From NCBI RefSeq assembly GCF_001428895.1, contig NZ_LMJA01000008.1, forward strand, positions 107,350 through 171,349: DNA of 64,000 bases, in the 5' to 3' direction. Both the position numbers and the translations under genes were made by a program. The stretch comes from Mycobacterium sp. Root265. GTDB lineage: Bacteria; Actinomycetota; Actinomycetes; Mycobacteriales; Mycobacteriaceae. How positions within the stretch are numbered: the stretch's first letter is position 1; each line of letters begins with the position of its first letter. Shown here in pieces: positions 49,191 through 59,561 of the stretch. The notes beneath the pieces were generated by a model. The model had not been told where the DNA came from, did not search any database, and saw only the letters and a program-made list of their open reading frames with translations.

Positions 49191-50624
49191 ATGTCCGAAA
49201 CTGTCAACACGGGCGACACGCGCAGCGGCGCAAAGCCACCGGGTACCCGCGGCCACCTGCGCGGCAACCTGGGCGTGCCGGCGATCGTGCTGATGGTGGT
49301 GGCCGCGGCGGCACCGCTGTCGACCGTCGGCGGCAACGTCCCGATCGCCATGGCGCTCGGCGACTCCACCGGCATCCCGGTGGCGTTCCTGGTGGCCGGC
49401 GTGATCTTCCTGCTGTTCGCCGCGAGCTTCGTGGCCATGTCGAAGTACGTGAGCGACACCGGCGCCTTCTACGCCTACATCCAGAAGGGCCTCGGCAAAG
49501 CCGTCGGTACCGGTGCGGCGGTGCTGGCGCTGCCCGCCTACATGGCGACGCTGCTGGCGGTCGCCGCCTACGACGGCGTCATCCTGTCCAGTCTGCTGGA
49601 GATCGTCGGCGGTCCGGCCGTGCCGTGGTGGGTGCTGACCGGTCTGGTGCTGCTGATCATCGCGTTCCTCGGCTACCGCGACATCGATCTCAGCGCGAAG
49701 GTGCTGGGCGTCTTCCTGGTTTCGGAGGTCGCCATCCTCGTGGTGCTCGACTTCGTCATCGTGGTGCAGGGCGGCGACAAGGGCATCACCGGCGACTCAT
49801 TCACCCCGTCCGGCATCTCGGGCGCCTTCGGCATCGCGCTGCTCTACGCCCTGTGGGGTTTCGTCGGCGTGGAGGCCACGGCCGTGTTCCGGGACGAGGC
49901 AAGGGATCCCGACCGGACCGTCCCGCGCGCCACGTACTGGGCAGTGGGCATCGTGGCCAGCTTCTACGCCTTCTCCAGCTGGGCTCTCGTCGAGGGCAAC
50001 GGCGGCAACGACGCCATCCAGGTCGCCAAGGACGACCCGGACAACTTCATGGTCAACACCGCCGAGAAGTACCTCGGCATCCTCGGCAAGGACCTCACCA
50101 CCCTGTTCTGGTTCGTCAGCGTGTTCGCGTGCGCGCTCGCCTTCCACAACATCTGCGCGCGGTACACCTTCGTGCTGGGCCGGGACAACGTGCTGCCGAA
50201 GAAGTTGGGCGAGGTGCACCCCAAACTGGGTTCGCCGGCCAACGCCTCGGTCCTGATCACCGTGCTGTCGATCGTGCTCATGGGGACGTTCGCCGCGATC
50301 GGCCTCGACCCGGTGCTGCAGATCTTCGGTCCGCTGGGCGGGCTGGGTATCTGGGGGCTGTCGATCCTGTGGCTGCTGACCACGATCTCGGTCGGGCTCT
50401 TCTTCAAGCGGCGCGGCGGGCCGGCCAACATCATCGTGCTGGCCGTCGTGGCGACGATCGTCCTGGCGCTGGCGGTGGCGTTGATCATCGCGAACCTGAC
50501 GCTGGTCGTCGGCGGCTCCACCACGCTGGCCATCATCTTCGGCATCGCGCCGGTGGTGTTCCTGGCGATCGGCGCCGCCTTGAGCGGCCGGGCACCGGAC
50601 GACCTGTCGGCCCCCGCACCCTGA
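49191..50624 (+). CDS. APC-superfamily permease (amine/amino acid), dehydratase-linked
   Basis: 477 aa with about 12 membrane segments. APC features include LRGNLGVPAIVLMVVAAAAPLSTVGG in TM1 and GFVGVEATAVFRDEARDPDRTVPRA in the TM6-TM7 region. Divergent from the diol dehydratase operon and 94 bp before a PucR-type regulator. Context suggests uptake of an amino alcohol or amine that feeds the dehydratase pathway, but this is inference. It is only distantly like the permease at 1.2-2.7 kb. Confidence 0.85.
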   Translation: MSETVNTGDTRSGAKPPGTRGHLRGNLGVPAIVLMVVAAAAPLSTVGGNVPIAMALGDSTGIPVAFLVAGVIFLLFAASFVAMSKYVSDTGAFYAYIQKGLGKAVGTGAAVLALPAYMATLLAVAAYDGVILSSLLEIVGGPAVPWWVLTGLVLLIIAFLGYRDIDLSAKVLGVFLVSEVAILVVLDFVIVVQGGDKGITGDSFTPSGISGAFGIALLYALWGFVGVEATAVFRDEARDPDRTVPRATYWAVGIVASFYAFSSWALVEGNGGNDAIQVAKDDPDNFMVNTAEKYLGILGKDLTTLFWFVSVFACALAFHNICARYTFVLGRDNVLPKKLGEVHPKLGSPANASVLITVLSIVLMGTFAAIGLDPVLQIFGPLGGLGIWGLSILWLLTTISVGLFFKRRGGPANIIVLAVVATIVLALAVALIIANLTLVVGGSTTLAIIFGIAPVVFLAIGAALSGRAPDDLSAPAP

Positions 50625-50718
50625 TCGCGAAGAGCGCCCTCGGCACCTCGCGGGTCGCTGATACCGTCGCATTGCGGCGGTGTCGGCGACCCGCCGGGTT
50701 CGAGAGGAAACGGGCGAC

Positions 50719-51765
50719 ATGTCTCAGCGCGCGCCACTGACGGTGGCGACGGCCCTGACGGTCCCGCCGCTGGATCAGGGGTCGGTGCTCGGCGGGCACC
50801 GCGGGCTGAACCGCGAGGTGCTGTGGGTGGACATCATGCACGCGCCCGCCGAAGACTTCGTCCGGCCCGGTGACTTCGTCCTGACCACCGGTACCGACAT
50901 CCGCCAGCCCGGCGTCCGCGAGTTCCTCACCTTCCTGATGTCGTCGCCCGCGGCCGGGGTGGCGCTGGGTGGGCCACCCGATATCGACACCCGCGAACTG
51001 CTGTCGACGCTGGTCCCGCTGGCCGATCGGCATGAATTCCCGCTGGTGATGCTGCCGTGGGAGGTGCCCTTTGCCGATATCCAGCGCCAGCTGCTCCCAC
51101 TGGTCAGCGCCGCCCCCGACGACCCGCCGATCCAGATGGTCATCGGCAGGCGAGAGGACGACGACCCGCACTGGGCCGAGCACGCGCACGCGTTTGCCGC
51201 GAGGTTGGCACGGTTGGCACTCGGCGCTGGTATCACCCCGAAGATATCGATCACCGAAGACCTGGTGATGAGTCACTTCTCGGCGCCGCTGTCCGCGTCG
51301 GCCGGCTCCGAACTGGTCGAATCGGCCTGGCAGTCCAGCGGTCTCCCGGAAAGCCTCATCAGCTGGGTGCTGCTGCCGCCGGGGCACGGCCACTCCGTCA
51401 CCGTGGCCGCAGCCGCGGTACCCGACGGCCCCGTCGGTCCCCGGCAGTTCGCCGAGGTGCTGCGCCAGCACCCCCGGAGCATGGCGACCATCCTGAAAAC
51501 GCTGCAGCCACTGGTGGATTACGACAAGACTCGCCGCGGCCAGCTGGTGCACACCCTGGAGATCCTGCTCAACGAGGCCACCAACACCAGCGCGGCCGCG
51601 CGAGCGCTGTACCTCAATCGGCATTCGTTGCTGTACCGGATCAAGCTGATCGAGGAGTTCACCGGGCTGTCGCTGAAGAACCCCGCCGACCGCTTCCAGC
51701 TGGAGGTCAGTGTGCGCGTGCACCAGATCAACGAGGCGCGCAACGACTGCGCGCTACCGCAGTGA
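50719..51765 (+). CDS. PucR-family transcriptional regulator
   Basis: 348 aa from the ATG at 50719, downstream of GAGAGGA. N-terminal purine-catabolism-regulator-like domain (residues about 10-130: GHRGLNREVLWVDIMHAPAEDFVRPGDFVLTTG). C-terminal helix-turn-helix of the PucR/CdaR type (LLNEATNTSAAARALYLNRHSLLYRIKLIEEFTGLSL). Such proteins activate adjacent catabolic and transport genes. It is likely to control the permease and the divergent dehydratase operon. Confidence 0.88.
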   Translation: MSQRAPLTVATALTVPPLDQGSVLGGHRGLNREVLWVDIMHAPAEDFVRPGDFVLTTGTDIRQPGVREFLTFLMSSPAAGVALGGPPDIDTRELLSTLVPLADRHEFPLVMLPWEVPFADIQRQLLPLVSAAPDDPPIQMVIGRREDDDPHWAEHAHAFAARLARLALGAGITPKISITEDLVMSHFSAPLSASAGSELVESAWQSSGLPESLISWVLLPPGHGHSVTVAAAAVPDGPVGPRQFAEVLRQHPRSMATILKTLQPLVDYDKTRRGQLVHTLEILLNEATNTSAAARALYLNRHSLLYRIKLIEEFTGLSLKNPADRFQLEVSVRVHQINEARNDCALPQ

Positions 51766-51888
51766 GCCCTGCTCCTCGCGGGCGAACGTGTCGGCCTGGC
51801 GACCCAGCACGGCGCCGACACCGTCGAGGTCACCGGCGTCGATGAGTTCGGCGTCCCGGCAAAGCAATCCGAGAACGTCGTACGTCAC
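51754..51888 (-). pseudogene. 44-codon ORF after tsaD, possible SnoaL/NTF2-like remnant
   Basis: The GTG at 51888 overlaps the tsaD stop (GTGA), the spacing used throughout this operon. The product (YDVLGLLCRDAELIDAGDLD...) looks like the first helix of SnoaL-like proteins, then stops at 51754, inside the 3' end of the convergent PucR gene. It may be a truncated gene marking the edge of the dehydratase insertion, or simply a short peptide. Confidence 0.35.
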
Positions 51889-52907
51889 GCCACCTGTCCC
51901 TTGACCACCGGCAGCCCCGGATCACTGGCCGCATCCAGCCCCGATGCCGGCGCCCCCGCGGCGATGAGGTGCGCCGCGAACGACGCGATCATCGCGCCGT
52001 TGTCGGTACACAGCCGGGGCCGAGGCACCCGCAGCGTCAACCCGGCCGCCGCGCAACGCTGCTCGGCGAGTTCCCGCACCCGCGAGTTGGCGGCCACCCC
52101 GCCGGCGATCAGCAGGGTCGACACCCCGAGATCGGTCGCGGCGCGCACCGCCTTGGCGGTCAGCACGTCGGCGACGGCCTCCTGGAACCCGGCGGCCACA
52201 TCGGCGCGCGGTGCGTCCGGGTGTTTCTCCAGATGACGGGCGACGGCGGTCTTGAGGCCGGAGAAGCTGAAGACATACGGCGCATCGCGGGGCCCGGTCA
52301 TCCCACGCGGGAACACGATCGCGTCGCGGTTCCCGGTGCGGGCCAGGTCGTCCAGCGGCTTACCGCCGGGGTAGCCGAGGCCGAGGAGCCGGGCGACCTT
52401 GTCATAGGCCTCCCCCGCCGCGTCATCGACGGTGCTGCCCAGTTCGATGATCGGTTCGCCGAGTGAGCGCACGTGCAGCAGGTTGGTGTGCCCGCCCGAG
52501 ACGAGCAGCCCGACACATTCGGGCAGCGGGCCGTGGTCGTACACATCGGCGGCCAGGTGCCCGCCGAGATGGTTGACCGCGTAGAACGGCACCTCCCAGG
52601 CGGCCGAATACGCCTTGGCGGCAGCGACTCCCACCAGCAGGGCACCGGCCAGCCCCGGGCCGATGGTGGCGGCGACGACATCGGGCCGCGCGATGCCGGC
52701 GATGTCCAGGGCGCGGCGCATGGTAGGGCCGAGTGCCTCCAGGTGGGCGCGGGACGCGATCTCGGGCACCACGCCACCGAAGCGCGCATGCTCATCGACG
52801 CTGGAGGCCACCTCGTCGGCCAGCAGGGTGACGGTCCCGTCGTCGTCGAGCCGTGCGATACCGACTCCGGTTTCGTCACAGGAACTTTCGATGGCCAGGA
52901 TGATCAT
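51885..52907 (-). CDS. tsaD: tRNA N6-adenosine threonylcarbamoyltransferase TsaD
   Basis: 340 aa. [17 protein letters not shown] start, metal-binding [11 protein letters not shown], and [20 protein letters not shown] are intact. It transfers threonylcarbamoyl to A37 of ANN-decoding tRNAs with TsaB and TsaE. It overlaps rimI by 4 nt, as in Rv3419c-Rv3420c. Confidence 0.96.
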   Translation of the reverse strand: MIILAIESSCDETGVGIARLDDDGTVTLLADEVASSVDEHARFGGVVPEIASRAHLEALGPTMRRALDIAGIARPDVVAATIGPGLAGALLVGVAAAKAYSAAWEVPFYAVNHLGGHLAADVYDHGPLPECVGLLVSGGHTNLLHVRSLGEPIIELGSTVDDAAGEAYDKVARLLGLGYPGGKPLDDLARTGNRDAIVFPRGMTGPRDAPYVFSFSGLKTAVARHLEKHPDAPRADVAAGFQEAVADVLTAKAVRAATDLGVSTLLIAGGVAANSRVRELAEQRCAAAGLTLRVPRPRLCTDNGAMIASFAAHLIAAGAPASGLDAASDPGLPVVKGQVA

Positions 52908-53368
52908 GCCGGGTCTCGCTTCATGGTGTAGGCGTCGGCGCCGCTGACCTTGTAATACCGCTTGCGCACGCCCACCGTGGCGAAGCCGACGCTCTTGTAC
53001 AGGTTGATGGCCGCCTCGTTGTCGGTGCGGACCTCCAGGAACACCTCACCGCGGGCGGCGAAACTCAGCAGGTCATCGAGTAGCCGGCGCCCGATACCGC
53101 GGCCCTGGTAGGCCGGGTCGACGCCGATGGTGTGCACCTCGTACTCGTACGGTGGGATCCGGCCCAGCCGCGAGATGCCGGCGTAGCCGATCAGCCGGCC
53201 CTCATCGCGGGCCGCCACATAGTGGTTGTGCTTGCCGTCCAGGGCGTGCAGGAACGCCGCCGGCGGCCAGGGGTCGTCGCCGGCGAACAACTGGGATTCC
53301 AACTCGGCGCAACGGGCCGCGTCAGCCCGGGTCAGCGCGTCGATGGGCGTTTGGTCAGGACCGGTCAC
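52904..53368 (-). CDS. rimI: Ribosomal-protein-alanine N-acetyltransferase RimI
   Basis: 154 aa from a GTG that overlaps the tsaB stop (GTGA). GNAT fold with acetyl-CoA motif [19 protein letters not shown] and C-terminal [18 protein letters not shown]. RimI acetylates the N-terminus of ribosomal protein S18 in the classic case; in mycobacteria a broader N-alpha specificity is reported. Longer starts upstream would run through tsaB and are rejected. Confidence 0.93.
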   Translation of the reverse strand: MTGPDQTPIDALTRADAARCAELESQLFAGDDPWPPAAFLHALDGKHNHYVAARDEGRLIGYAGISRLGRIPPYEYEVHTIGVDPAYQGRGIGRRLLDDLLSFAARGEVFLEVRTDNEAAINLYKSVGFATVGVRKRYYKVSGADAYTMKRDPA

Positions 53369-53994
53369 GCCAGACCTCGTTCGGCCAGTGTCTTGGCATC
53401 CGGGCGGCGCAGATACAGCGGCACCAGAGGATCCGGCTCTGCAGTCCAATCCGGCACGGCAGCAACGAGTTCTGCCGCCGTCGGATACTCCGGTCCGATC
53501 ACGGGAAGACCGAACGTGGCGGCAAGCGCGGGAGATCCGGCCACCCATTGCACGCCCTCTGCGTTCACCTCTGCCGGGGCGTTGACCTCCGGGCCGGCGA
53601 CCCGCACCCCGTCGCGGTAGCGCGCCCAGTACACCTCGCGACGGCGCGCATCGGTGACCACGAGGACCTCACCACGCGTGGCGCCGCCGATCGCGTCGAG
53701 CGTGCACACCCCGTGCACCGGGATGCCCAGCGCCTGCCCGTAGGCGGCGGCGGTCGCCATCCCGACCCGCAGCCCGGTGAACGGGCCGGGCCCGCAGCCC
53801 ACCACGACGGCATTCAGGTCTGTCATTGTCTTCCCACAGTCAGCAAGTGCGGCAACCACATTCGGCGTCAGGCGCTCGGCGTGGGCGCGGGCGTCGACGA
53901 TGGTCCGCTCGGCGAGGGTGGAGATCGCATCATCGATCTCGACGATCCCGGCGGTGACCGCCGGGGTGGCGGTGTCGAGGGCCAACACAATCAT
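53365..53994 (-). CDS. tsaB: t6A biosynthesis scaffold protein TsaB
   Basis: 209 aa. VLALDTATPAVTAGIV at the N-terminus and GCGPGPFTGLRVGMATA are typical of TsaB, the inactive TsaD paralogue that forms the TsaBDE complex. The ATG at 53994 overlaps the tsaE stop by 4 nt; an ATG six codons upstream is less likely. Confidence 0.94.
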   Translation of the reverse strand: MIVLALDTATPAVTAGIVEIDDAISTLAERTIVDARAHAERLTPNVVAALADCGKTMTDLNAVVVGCGPGPFTGLRVGMATAAAYGQALGIPVHGVCTLDAIGGATRGEVLVVTDARRREVYWARYRDGVRVAGPEVNAPAEVNAEGVQWVAGSPALAATFGLPVIGPEYPTAAELVAAVPDWTAEPDPLVPLYLRRPDAKTLAERGLA

Positions 53995-54455
53995 GAACTG
54001 CTCCATTGCCATGTCGCGGTGCGCATCTCGGAGTCGGCGTCGCGGTCGAGGTGAATGTCCAGATGGTGCTCCGAGAGCCGCTCGGCAAGGCCCTCACCCC
54101 ACTCCACGACGACGACGGCGTCATCGAGGTCGGTGTCGAGGTCCAGCGAGTCGAGTTCGCCGAGCAGGTCGCCGCCGTGATCGAGCAGCCGGTAGATGTC
54201 CACGTGCACCAGGGCCGGTGCGCCGGCGCGGCGGGCAGGATGCACCCGCGCCAACACGTAGGTGGGCGAGGTGATCGGCCCATCGACGTCCATGGCCACC
54301 GCGATCCCCTTGGTGAACATGGTCTTACCTGCGCCGAGCGGGCCGGACAGCACCACCACGTCACCGGCGCGCAGCTCGCCACCGAGGCGGGCACCGAGCG
54401 CGACGGTGTCCTGCGGGGTGGGCAGCTGTGCGGAGCCACCGGTGCGCTCAGCCAT
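53991..54455 (-). CDS. tsaE: t6A biosynthesis ATPase TsaE
   Basis: 154 aa. The Walker A motif GPLGAGKT is at residues 38-45, SPTYVL and HVDIYRL follow, and VVVVEWGEGL contains the Walker B-like acid. It powers cycling of the TsaB-TsaD complex. The start lies 8 nt inside the upstream hydrolase gene. Confidence 0.95.
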   Translation of the reverse strand: MAERTGGSAQLPTPQDTVALGARLGGELRAGDVVVLSGPLGAGKTMFTKGIAVAMDVDGPITSPTYVLARVHPARRAGAPALVHVDIYRLLDHGGDLLGELDSLDLDTDLDDAVVVVEWGEGLAERLSEHHLDIHLDRDADSEMRTATWQWSSS

Positions 54456-55548
54456 GGATGCGCGCGCGTTCCTTGAGCCTCCGGGTGAGCGCGACCAGCT
54501 TGGATGGCGTGGCCCGTTCGACCAGTCGCACCAGCGCGTCGTCGATCAGGTCCGGCTGCTCCAACTGGACGAGATGGCCTGCCCCCTCGGCGATCACCAA
54601 CTCGGACTTCGGCAACGCCACCGCCATGTCCTGCGAGTACTCGAGCGGCGTGAGCAGGTCACGGTCACCGCAGGCGATCAGCGTCGGCACCTTGGCAAGG
54701 GCGGTGAGCCCCTCGGTTTCGTCGTGCACCTCCAGCGCATGCAGGAAACCGACCAGGGTGTGCACCTTGGTGTCGTGCATCATGCTCTCGCTGAAGGCGA
54801 CCACGCTGGGGCTGATGCTCTCGTCGCCGTAGGACGCTGCGCGCAGCACCGGCCCGATGATCGAGCGGGCCACCCCACGGCCGCGGTGCACCAGCCCGGG
54901 CGCATACCGGACCACGAACCGGGCCGCCTCCAGCGCCGGGTTTCGCAGGATCTCGCCCAGCGGGGAGCGTGAAATACCCTCAGCGGCAGAGGAGACCAGC
55001 GCGGCACCGACGATCCGGGTGGGATAGCGCTGCGGGTACTGCCGGGCGTGCGACAAGACCGTCATCCCGCCCATGGAGTGTCCGACCAGCACCACCGGGC
55101 CGCGCGGCGCCATCACCGCGAGCACCGACTCCAGGTCCTGGCCGAGTTGGGGCACGGTGAAGGTGTCCGGTGACGCGTCCCCGGACAGGCCGTGCCCGCG
55201 CTGGTCGTAGAACACCATCCGGACCTGATCGCCCCACTGCTGGGCCAGCCGGTCACGCTGAAAGTAGAAGGCGCCCATCCGCAGACAGAACCCGTGCGCG
55301 AAGACCACCGTCAGCGGGGCGTTCTCCGGCCCGCACTCGCGGACCGCCAGAGGCACCCCGTCGTTGGCGGTGACGACCACGCTGCGGTCATCGTGCAGCA
55401 GCTCGAAATCCTCACCCGCGTACGGATCGTCCGTGCTGACCCGGCGGGCGAGTGACCGCGCGACCGAGACCCCGGCCACCGACCCGACGGCGGTCAGCCC
55501 GGCCACCCCGGCCAGCCAGCGGGCCACGGCCCAATCGTCTATTGCCAC
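54448..55548 (-). CDS. Alpha/beta hydrolase, probably membrane-anchored
   Basis: 366 aa from a GTG 5 nt after the alr stop. Residues about 8-30 form a hydrophobic anchor (VARWLAGVAGLTAVGSVAGVSVA). The hydrolase core has FAHGFCLRMGAFYFQRD, the nucleophile in GHSMGGM and the final His in EGAGHLVQLEQP. The family includes esterases and peroxidases, and the substrate is unknown. Placed between alr and tsaE in a tightly packed operon. Confidence 0.82.
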   Translation of the reverse strand: MAIDDWAVARWLAGVAGLTAVGSVAGVSVARSLARRVSTDDPYAGEDFELLHDDRSVVVTANDGVPLAVRECGPENAPLTVVFAHGFCLRMGAFYFQRDRLAQQWGDQVRMVFYDQRGHGLSGDASPDTFTVPQLGQDLESVLAVMAPRGPVVLVGHSMGGMTVLSHARQYPQRYPTRIVGAALVSSAAEGISRSPLGEILRNPALEAARFVVRYAPGLVHRGRGVARSIIGPVLRAASYGDESISPSVVAFSESMMHDTKVHTLVGFLHALEVHDETEGLTALAKVPTLIACGDRDLLTPLEYSQDMAVALPKSELVIAEGAGHLVQLEQPDLIDDALVRLVERATPSKLVALTRRLKERARIHG

Positions 55549-55553
55549 CGTTC

Positions 55554-56708
55554 TCAGCCCGTCTCGCCGCGGTAGACGCGGGTGATCCGGCCCCGCGGGG
55601 CGGTGACCACCTCGTAGTTGATCGTGCCGATCAGGTCGGCCCAGTCCTGGGTGGTCGGTTCGCCGGAATCGCCGGGGCCGAACAGGATTGCCTCGTCGCC
55701 GACGCTGACGTCGGCCGGCCCGGGCCCGAGGTCGACCACGAACTGGTCCATGCAGACGCGGCCGACTCCGGGGCGGCGGCGGCCGTTGACGGACACCTCG
55801 AGGCGGTTGCTCAGCGTGCGGAAGATCCCGTCCGCGTAGCCGACCGGTATGAGCGCCAGTGTGGTGTCGCGGTCGGCGATCCAGGTGTGCCCGTAGGACA
55901 CTCCGTCGCCGGCCTTGATCGAGCGCACCATCGACACCGGCGCCTTGAGCGTCATCGCCGGGCGCAGGCCCATGTTTCCGAGCGCGGGAATCGGGGTCTG
56001 GCCGTAGATCGCGATACCGGGACGGATCAGGTCGTAGACGAGGTCGGGCCGGGTCATGGCACCGGGTGAGCTGCACAGGTGCGCGATCTCGAACTGCACG
56101 CCGGCGGCGTCGGCCTGGGCGCGCATGGCATCGAAGCGCTGCGCCTGCAGATCGGTGGCGGCCGGGTTGGCCGGGTCATCGCTGTTGGCGAGGTGGCTCA
56201 TGATCCCGCGGGTGCGGACCGTGCCCTCGGTGACCGCGTGCGCCAGGGCGGTGAGCACCTCGGCCAGATCGGCGGCGGCCACCCCGTTGCGGCTCATCCC
56301 GGTGTCGACCTTCAGGGTCGTGACGGCCGTGGTCCCGGTGCGCCGGGCCGCATCGATCAGGTCGTTGAGCTGCGCCAGCGAGGACACCGCGATCTGCACG
56401 TCGGCGGTCAGCGCCGGCCCGAAGTCGGTGCCCGGCGTGTGCAGCCACGCCAGCACCGGGGCGGTGATGCCGTCCCTGCGCAGGGCCAGTGCCTCATCCA
56501 GGGTGGCCACACCCAGTTCGGCGGCGCCGGCGGCCAGCGCGGTGCGCGCGACCGGGGTGGCGCCGTGGCCGTACCCGTCGGCCTTGACCACCACCATGAC
56601 CGCCGCGGAGCCCGCGTGTTCGCGCAGGACGCGCACGTTGTGCGCGATGGCGTCGAGATCCACCTCGGCCGTGGGGCCGGGCGGCGCGGTCAGGTCGGTG
56701 GGGTGCAT
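55554..56708 (-). CDS. alr: Alanine racemase
   Basis: 384 aa. PLP lysine is Lys42 in [11 protein letters not shown], the catalytic Tyr lies in GVSYGHTW, and [13 protein letters not shown] is conserved. It makes D-alanine for peptidoglycan and is the target of D-cycloserine. First of the packed alr-hydrolase-tsaE-tsaB-rimI-tsaD run. Confidence 0.96.
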   Translation of the reverse strand: MHPTDLTAPPGPTAEVDLDAIAHNVRVLREHAGSAAVMVVVKADGYGHGATPVARTALAAGAAELGVATLDEALALRRDGITAPVLAWLHTPGTDFGPALTADVQIAVSSLAQLNDLIDAARRTGTTAVTTLKVDTGMSRNGVAAADLAEVLTALAHAVTEGTVRTRGIMSHLANSDDPANPAATDLQAQRFDAMRAQADAAGVQFEIAHLCSSPGAMTRPDLVYDLIRPGIAIYGQTPIPALGNMGLRPAMTLKAPVSMVRSIKAGDGVSYGHTWIADRDTTLALIPVGYADGIFRTLSNRLEVSVNGRRRPGVGRVCMDQFVVDLGPGPADVSVGDEAILFGPGDSGEPTTQDWADLIGTINYEVVTAPRGRITRVYRGETG

Positions 56709-56761
56709 TGACTCGATTTTGTCATGCCGGTGCCACGGACCCGTCCCCGACGAGTCGTCGA

Positions 56762-58147
56762 TCAGTGCGCGAAGGGCTGCACCGAGTCGAAGTGGCCGCC
56801 CGGTTTGAGCTGGTCGAGATGCTCGAGCGCGGTGACGGTGTCATCCCGTAAGGCCCGGGCCAGATCGGCCGAGAATCCTTCCCGGACCACCACCCGCAGC
56901 ACCGTCACGTCCTCGGCGCCCTCGGGCATCGTGTAGGCGGGTACCTGCCAGCCGGAGGCGCGCAGGGCCTGGGAAACGTCGAATTCGGTGTAGCCGGGAT
57001 CACCCTTGAGCCGGAAGCTGACCACCGGGATGGCGGAGCCATCGGAGATCAGCTCGAAGTGTTCGCTGTCGCGCAGCTGGTCGCCGAACCACCGCGCGGT
57101 ATCGGACAGACAGTGCATGACCTGGGAGTACCCGGCCCGGCCTAGTCGCAGGAAGTTGTAGTACTGCCCGATGACCTGGTTGCCCGGCCGGGAGAAGTTG
57201 AGCGTGAAGGTCGGCATGTCGCCGCCGAGGTAGTTGACCCGGAACACCAGGTCCTCGGGCAGGTGCTCGGCGCTGCGCCACACCACGAACCCGATGCCCG
57301 GGTAGGTCAACCCGTATTTGTGGCCGCTGACGTTGATGGACACCACCCGCGGCAGCCGGAAATCCCACTGCAGGTCCGGATGCAGGAACGGGACGACGAA
57401 TCCGCCGCTGGCCGCGTCCACATGCACCGGGACATCGACGCCGCCGTCGGCCGCGAGCTTGTCCAGGGCGGCGCAGATCTCCGCGATCGGTTCCAGTTCC
57501 CCGGTGAAGGTGGTGCCCAGGATGCCGACGACGCCGATGGTGTCCTCGTCGACGGCGTCGAGCACCTGATCGGGGGTGATGACGTAGCGGCCCTCGGCCA
57601 TCGGCAGGTACTTCGGTTCGACGTCGAAGTAGCGGCAGAACTTCTCCCACACCACCTGGACGTTGGAACCCATCACGAGGTTGGGGGTGCGCTGGCGCCA
57701 GTCTTTGCCCACCTTGGCACGCCACCGCCATTTCAGCGCCAGCCCGGCCAGCATGACCGCCTCGCTGGATCCGATGGTGGACACCCCGATGGCGGTGGCG
57801 GCGTCATCATCGAGCAGGTTCTCGGCGTGGAACAGGTCGGCCACCATGGCCACGCAGCGCGCCTCGATGGCCGCGGTGGCTGGGTATTCGTCCTTGTCGA
57901 TCATGTTCTTGTCGAAGGTCTCGGCCATCAGCTTCTCGGCCTCGGGGTCCATCCACGTCGTGACGAAGGTGGCGAGGTTCAGCCGTGAGCTGCCGTCGAG
58001 CATCAGCTCGTCGTGGATGTAGCGGTAGGCCGCCTGCGGGTCCATCGATTCGCCCGGCAACCGCAGCGCCGGCACCGGGTCCGTCGACAGGCGTCCGGTG
58101 TAGGCGGGGGCGATGTGCGGCGGACGGGGATGGTGCCTGCGGCTCAT
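56762..58147 (-). CDS. gadB: Glutamate decarboxylase
   Basis: 461 aa, usual length. PLP-binding Lys277 is in [11 protein letters not shown], and [13 protein letters not shown] holds the PLP-pairing Asp. The N-terminal region [21 protein letters not shown] is mycobacterial. It decarboxylates glutamate to GABA, with a role in acid resistance or the GABA shunt. The gap to the upstream nnr gene is 4 bp, so the two form an operon (as Rv3433c-Rv3432c). Confidence 0.95.
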   Translation of the reverse strand: MSRRHHPRPPHIAPAYTGRLSTDPVPALRLPGESMDPQAAYRYIHDELMLDGSSRLNLATFVTTWMDPEAEKLMAETFDKNMIDKDEYPATAAIEARCVAMVADLFHAENLLDDDAATAIGVSTIGSSEAVMLAGLALKWRWRAKVGKDWRQRTPNLVMGSNVQVVWEKFCRYFDVEPKYLPMAEGRYVITPDQVLDAVDEDTIGVVGILGTTFTGELEPIAEICAALDKLAADGGVDVPVHVDAASGGFVVPFLHPDLQWDFRLPRVVSINVSGHKYGLTYPGIGFVVWRSAEHLPEDLVFRVNYLGGDMPTFTLNFSRPGNQVIGQYYNFLRLGRAGYSQVMHCLSDTARWFGDQLRDSEHFELISDGSAIPVVSFRLKGDPGYTEFDVSQALRASGWQVPAYTMPEGAEDVTVLRVVVREGFSADLARALRDDTVTALEHLDQLKPGGHFDSVQPFAH

Positions 58148-58151
58148 GTGG

Positions 58152-59561
58152 TTATCCCTTTTCGTTCGTCGATGCGATGGCGGCGCGCAGGTGGGCGAGG
58201 ATGCCTCCTGCTGAAGTCGGGGCGGCATGCGGACCGGGGTCGGCGGCGGCCAGTGCGGCCGCCCGGGCATGCACGAAGGCAGCCATCGCGGCGGCCTCGG
58301 CGGCGGGGATGCCGGCCGCCAGCAGAGACCCGATGACACCGGACAAAATGTCACCGGATCCGGCAGTGGCGGCCCAGGATTGCCCGGCGGGGTTGAGATA
58401 GGTGGCTTCGGGTCCGGCAACGACGGTGACGTTGCCCTTGAGCAGCACGGTGGCACCGAGGGTTCGGGCCAGGGTGCGGGCGGCACCGACCCGGTCGGGG
58501 CCCACGTCGGCGCCGGCCAGCCGTTTGTACTCCCCCGCGTGCGGGGTCAGCACCGTCGGCGCGGACCGGCCGGCGACCAGGTCGGGCGCGGCGGCCAGCA
58601 GTGTCAGGGCGTCGGCGTCGACGATCACCGGGAGATCCGAGGACAGCGCGAACCGCAGTGTGGCAGCGGCATTCTCGTCGGTCCCGAGGCCTGGTCCGAC
58701 CACCCAGGCCTGCACCCGGCCCACCGATTCGGTGTCCGGGGTGGCGATGACTTCGGGCCAGTGGTTCACCACGTCATGTGCGGCGCTGCCGGCGTAGCGG
58801 ACCATGCCCGAGGTGGCGGCCACCGCCGCTCCGGTGCTGAGGATGGCGGCCCCGGGATAGGTCGCCGATCCGGCCAGCACCCCGGTGACCCCCTGGGTGT
58901 ACTTGTCGTCGTGCGGTCCGGGGATGGGCCAGTGGGCCGCGACATCGGCGGCCTCGAACCCCAGGAGGCCGGCCGGCGGCAGGTCCAGCCCGATGTCGAT
59001 GAGTTCGACCCGCCCGCAATCGGCCAGTGCGTGTACGGGTTTCAGCCCGCCGAAGGTGACGGTGACGGCCGCCCGCACATGCGGGCCGTTCTGGGCACCG
59101 GTGTGGACGTCGATGCCGCTGGGAATGTCGACGGCGACGACGGGTGCGGTGTTTCCTTCGAAGACCGCCGCGGCATCGGGACGCAGCCCGCCCCGGCCGG
59201 AGATGCCGACGACACCGTCGATGACCAGATCCGTTGCCGCCGGCACGTTCTGCACGACCCGGCCACCGGCTTTTCCGAACGCGGCCAGCGCCGCGGCATG
59301 GGTGCGCTCCGGTGCGAGCAGCACCGCGGTGGCGTGCACGCCGCGCCGGCGCAGAAAGGTCGCCGCCCACAGGGCGTCACCGCCGTTGTCTCCGGAGCCG
59401 ACCACCGCGCAGATACGCCGTCCGGCGACGGCGCCGAGTTCGCGGGCGATGACGGTGGCGAGGCCGTAGGCGGCCCGGCGCATCAGCGCCCCTTCTGGTT
59501 GTGACGCCAGCAGGGGGGCTTCGGCGGCACGGATCGCGTCGGCGGTGTGGTAGTGCCGCAT
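58152..59561 (-). CDS. nnr: Bifunctional NAD(P)H-hydrate epimerase / ADP-dependent dehydratase
   Basis: 469 aa, matching Rv3433c (473 aa). The N-terminal epimerase (YjeF-N; GSGDNGGDALWAATFLRRRG) occupies about residues 1-210. The C-terminal ribokinase-like dehydratase (LTPHAGEYKRLAG, AATAGSGDILSGVIGSLLA) follows. It repairs NAD(P)HX. The start at 59561 puts MRHYHTADAIRAAE at the N-terminus as in homologues; the frame is open 30 codons further. Confidence 0.93.
   Translation of the reverse strand: MRHYHTADAIRAAEAPLLASQPEGALMRRAAYGLATVIARELGAVAGRRICAVVGSGDNGGDALWAATFLRRRGVHATAVLLAPERTHAAALAAFGKAGGRVVQNVPAATDLVIDGVVGISGRGGLRPDAAAVFEGNTAPVVAVDIPSGIDVHTGAQNGPHVRAAVTVTFGGLKPVHALADCGRVELIDIGLDLPPAGLLGFEAADVAAHWPIPGPHDDKYTQGVTGVLAGSATYPGAAILSTGAAVAATSGMVRYAGSAAHDVVNHWPEVIATPDTESVGRVQAWVVGPGLGTDENAAATLRFALSSDLPVIVDADALTLLAAAPDLVAGRSAPTVLTPHAGEYKRLAGADVGPDRVGAARTLARTLGATVLLKGNVTVVAGPEATYLNPAGQSWAATAGSGDILSGVIGSLLAAGIPAAEAAAMAAFVHARAAALAAADPGPHAAPTSAGGILAHLRAAIASTNEKG

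Noticed and set aside
46655-49459. The dehydratase frame extending upstream to 49459 (935 aa).
   Set aside because: The extension reads antisense through the promoter region and the start of the permease. Homology to PduC begins only near 48870.
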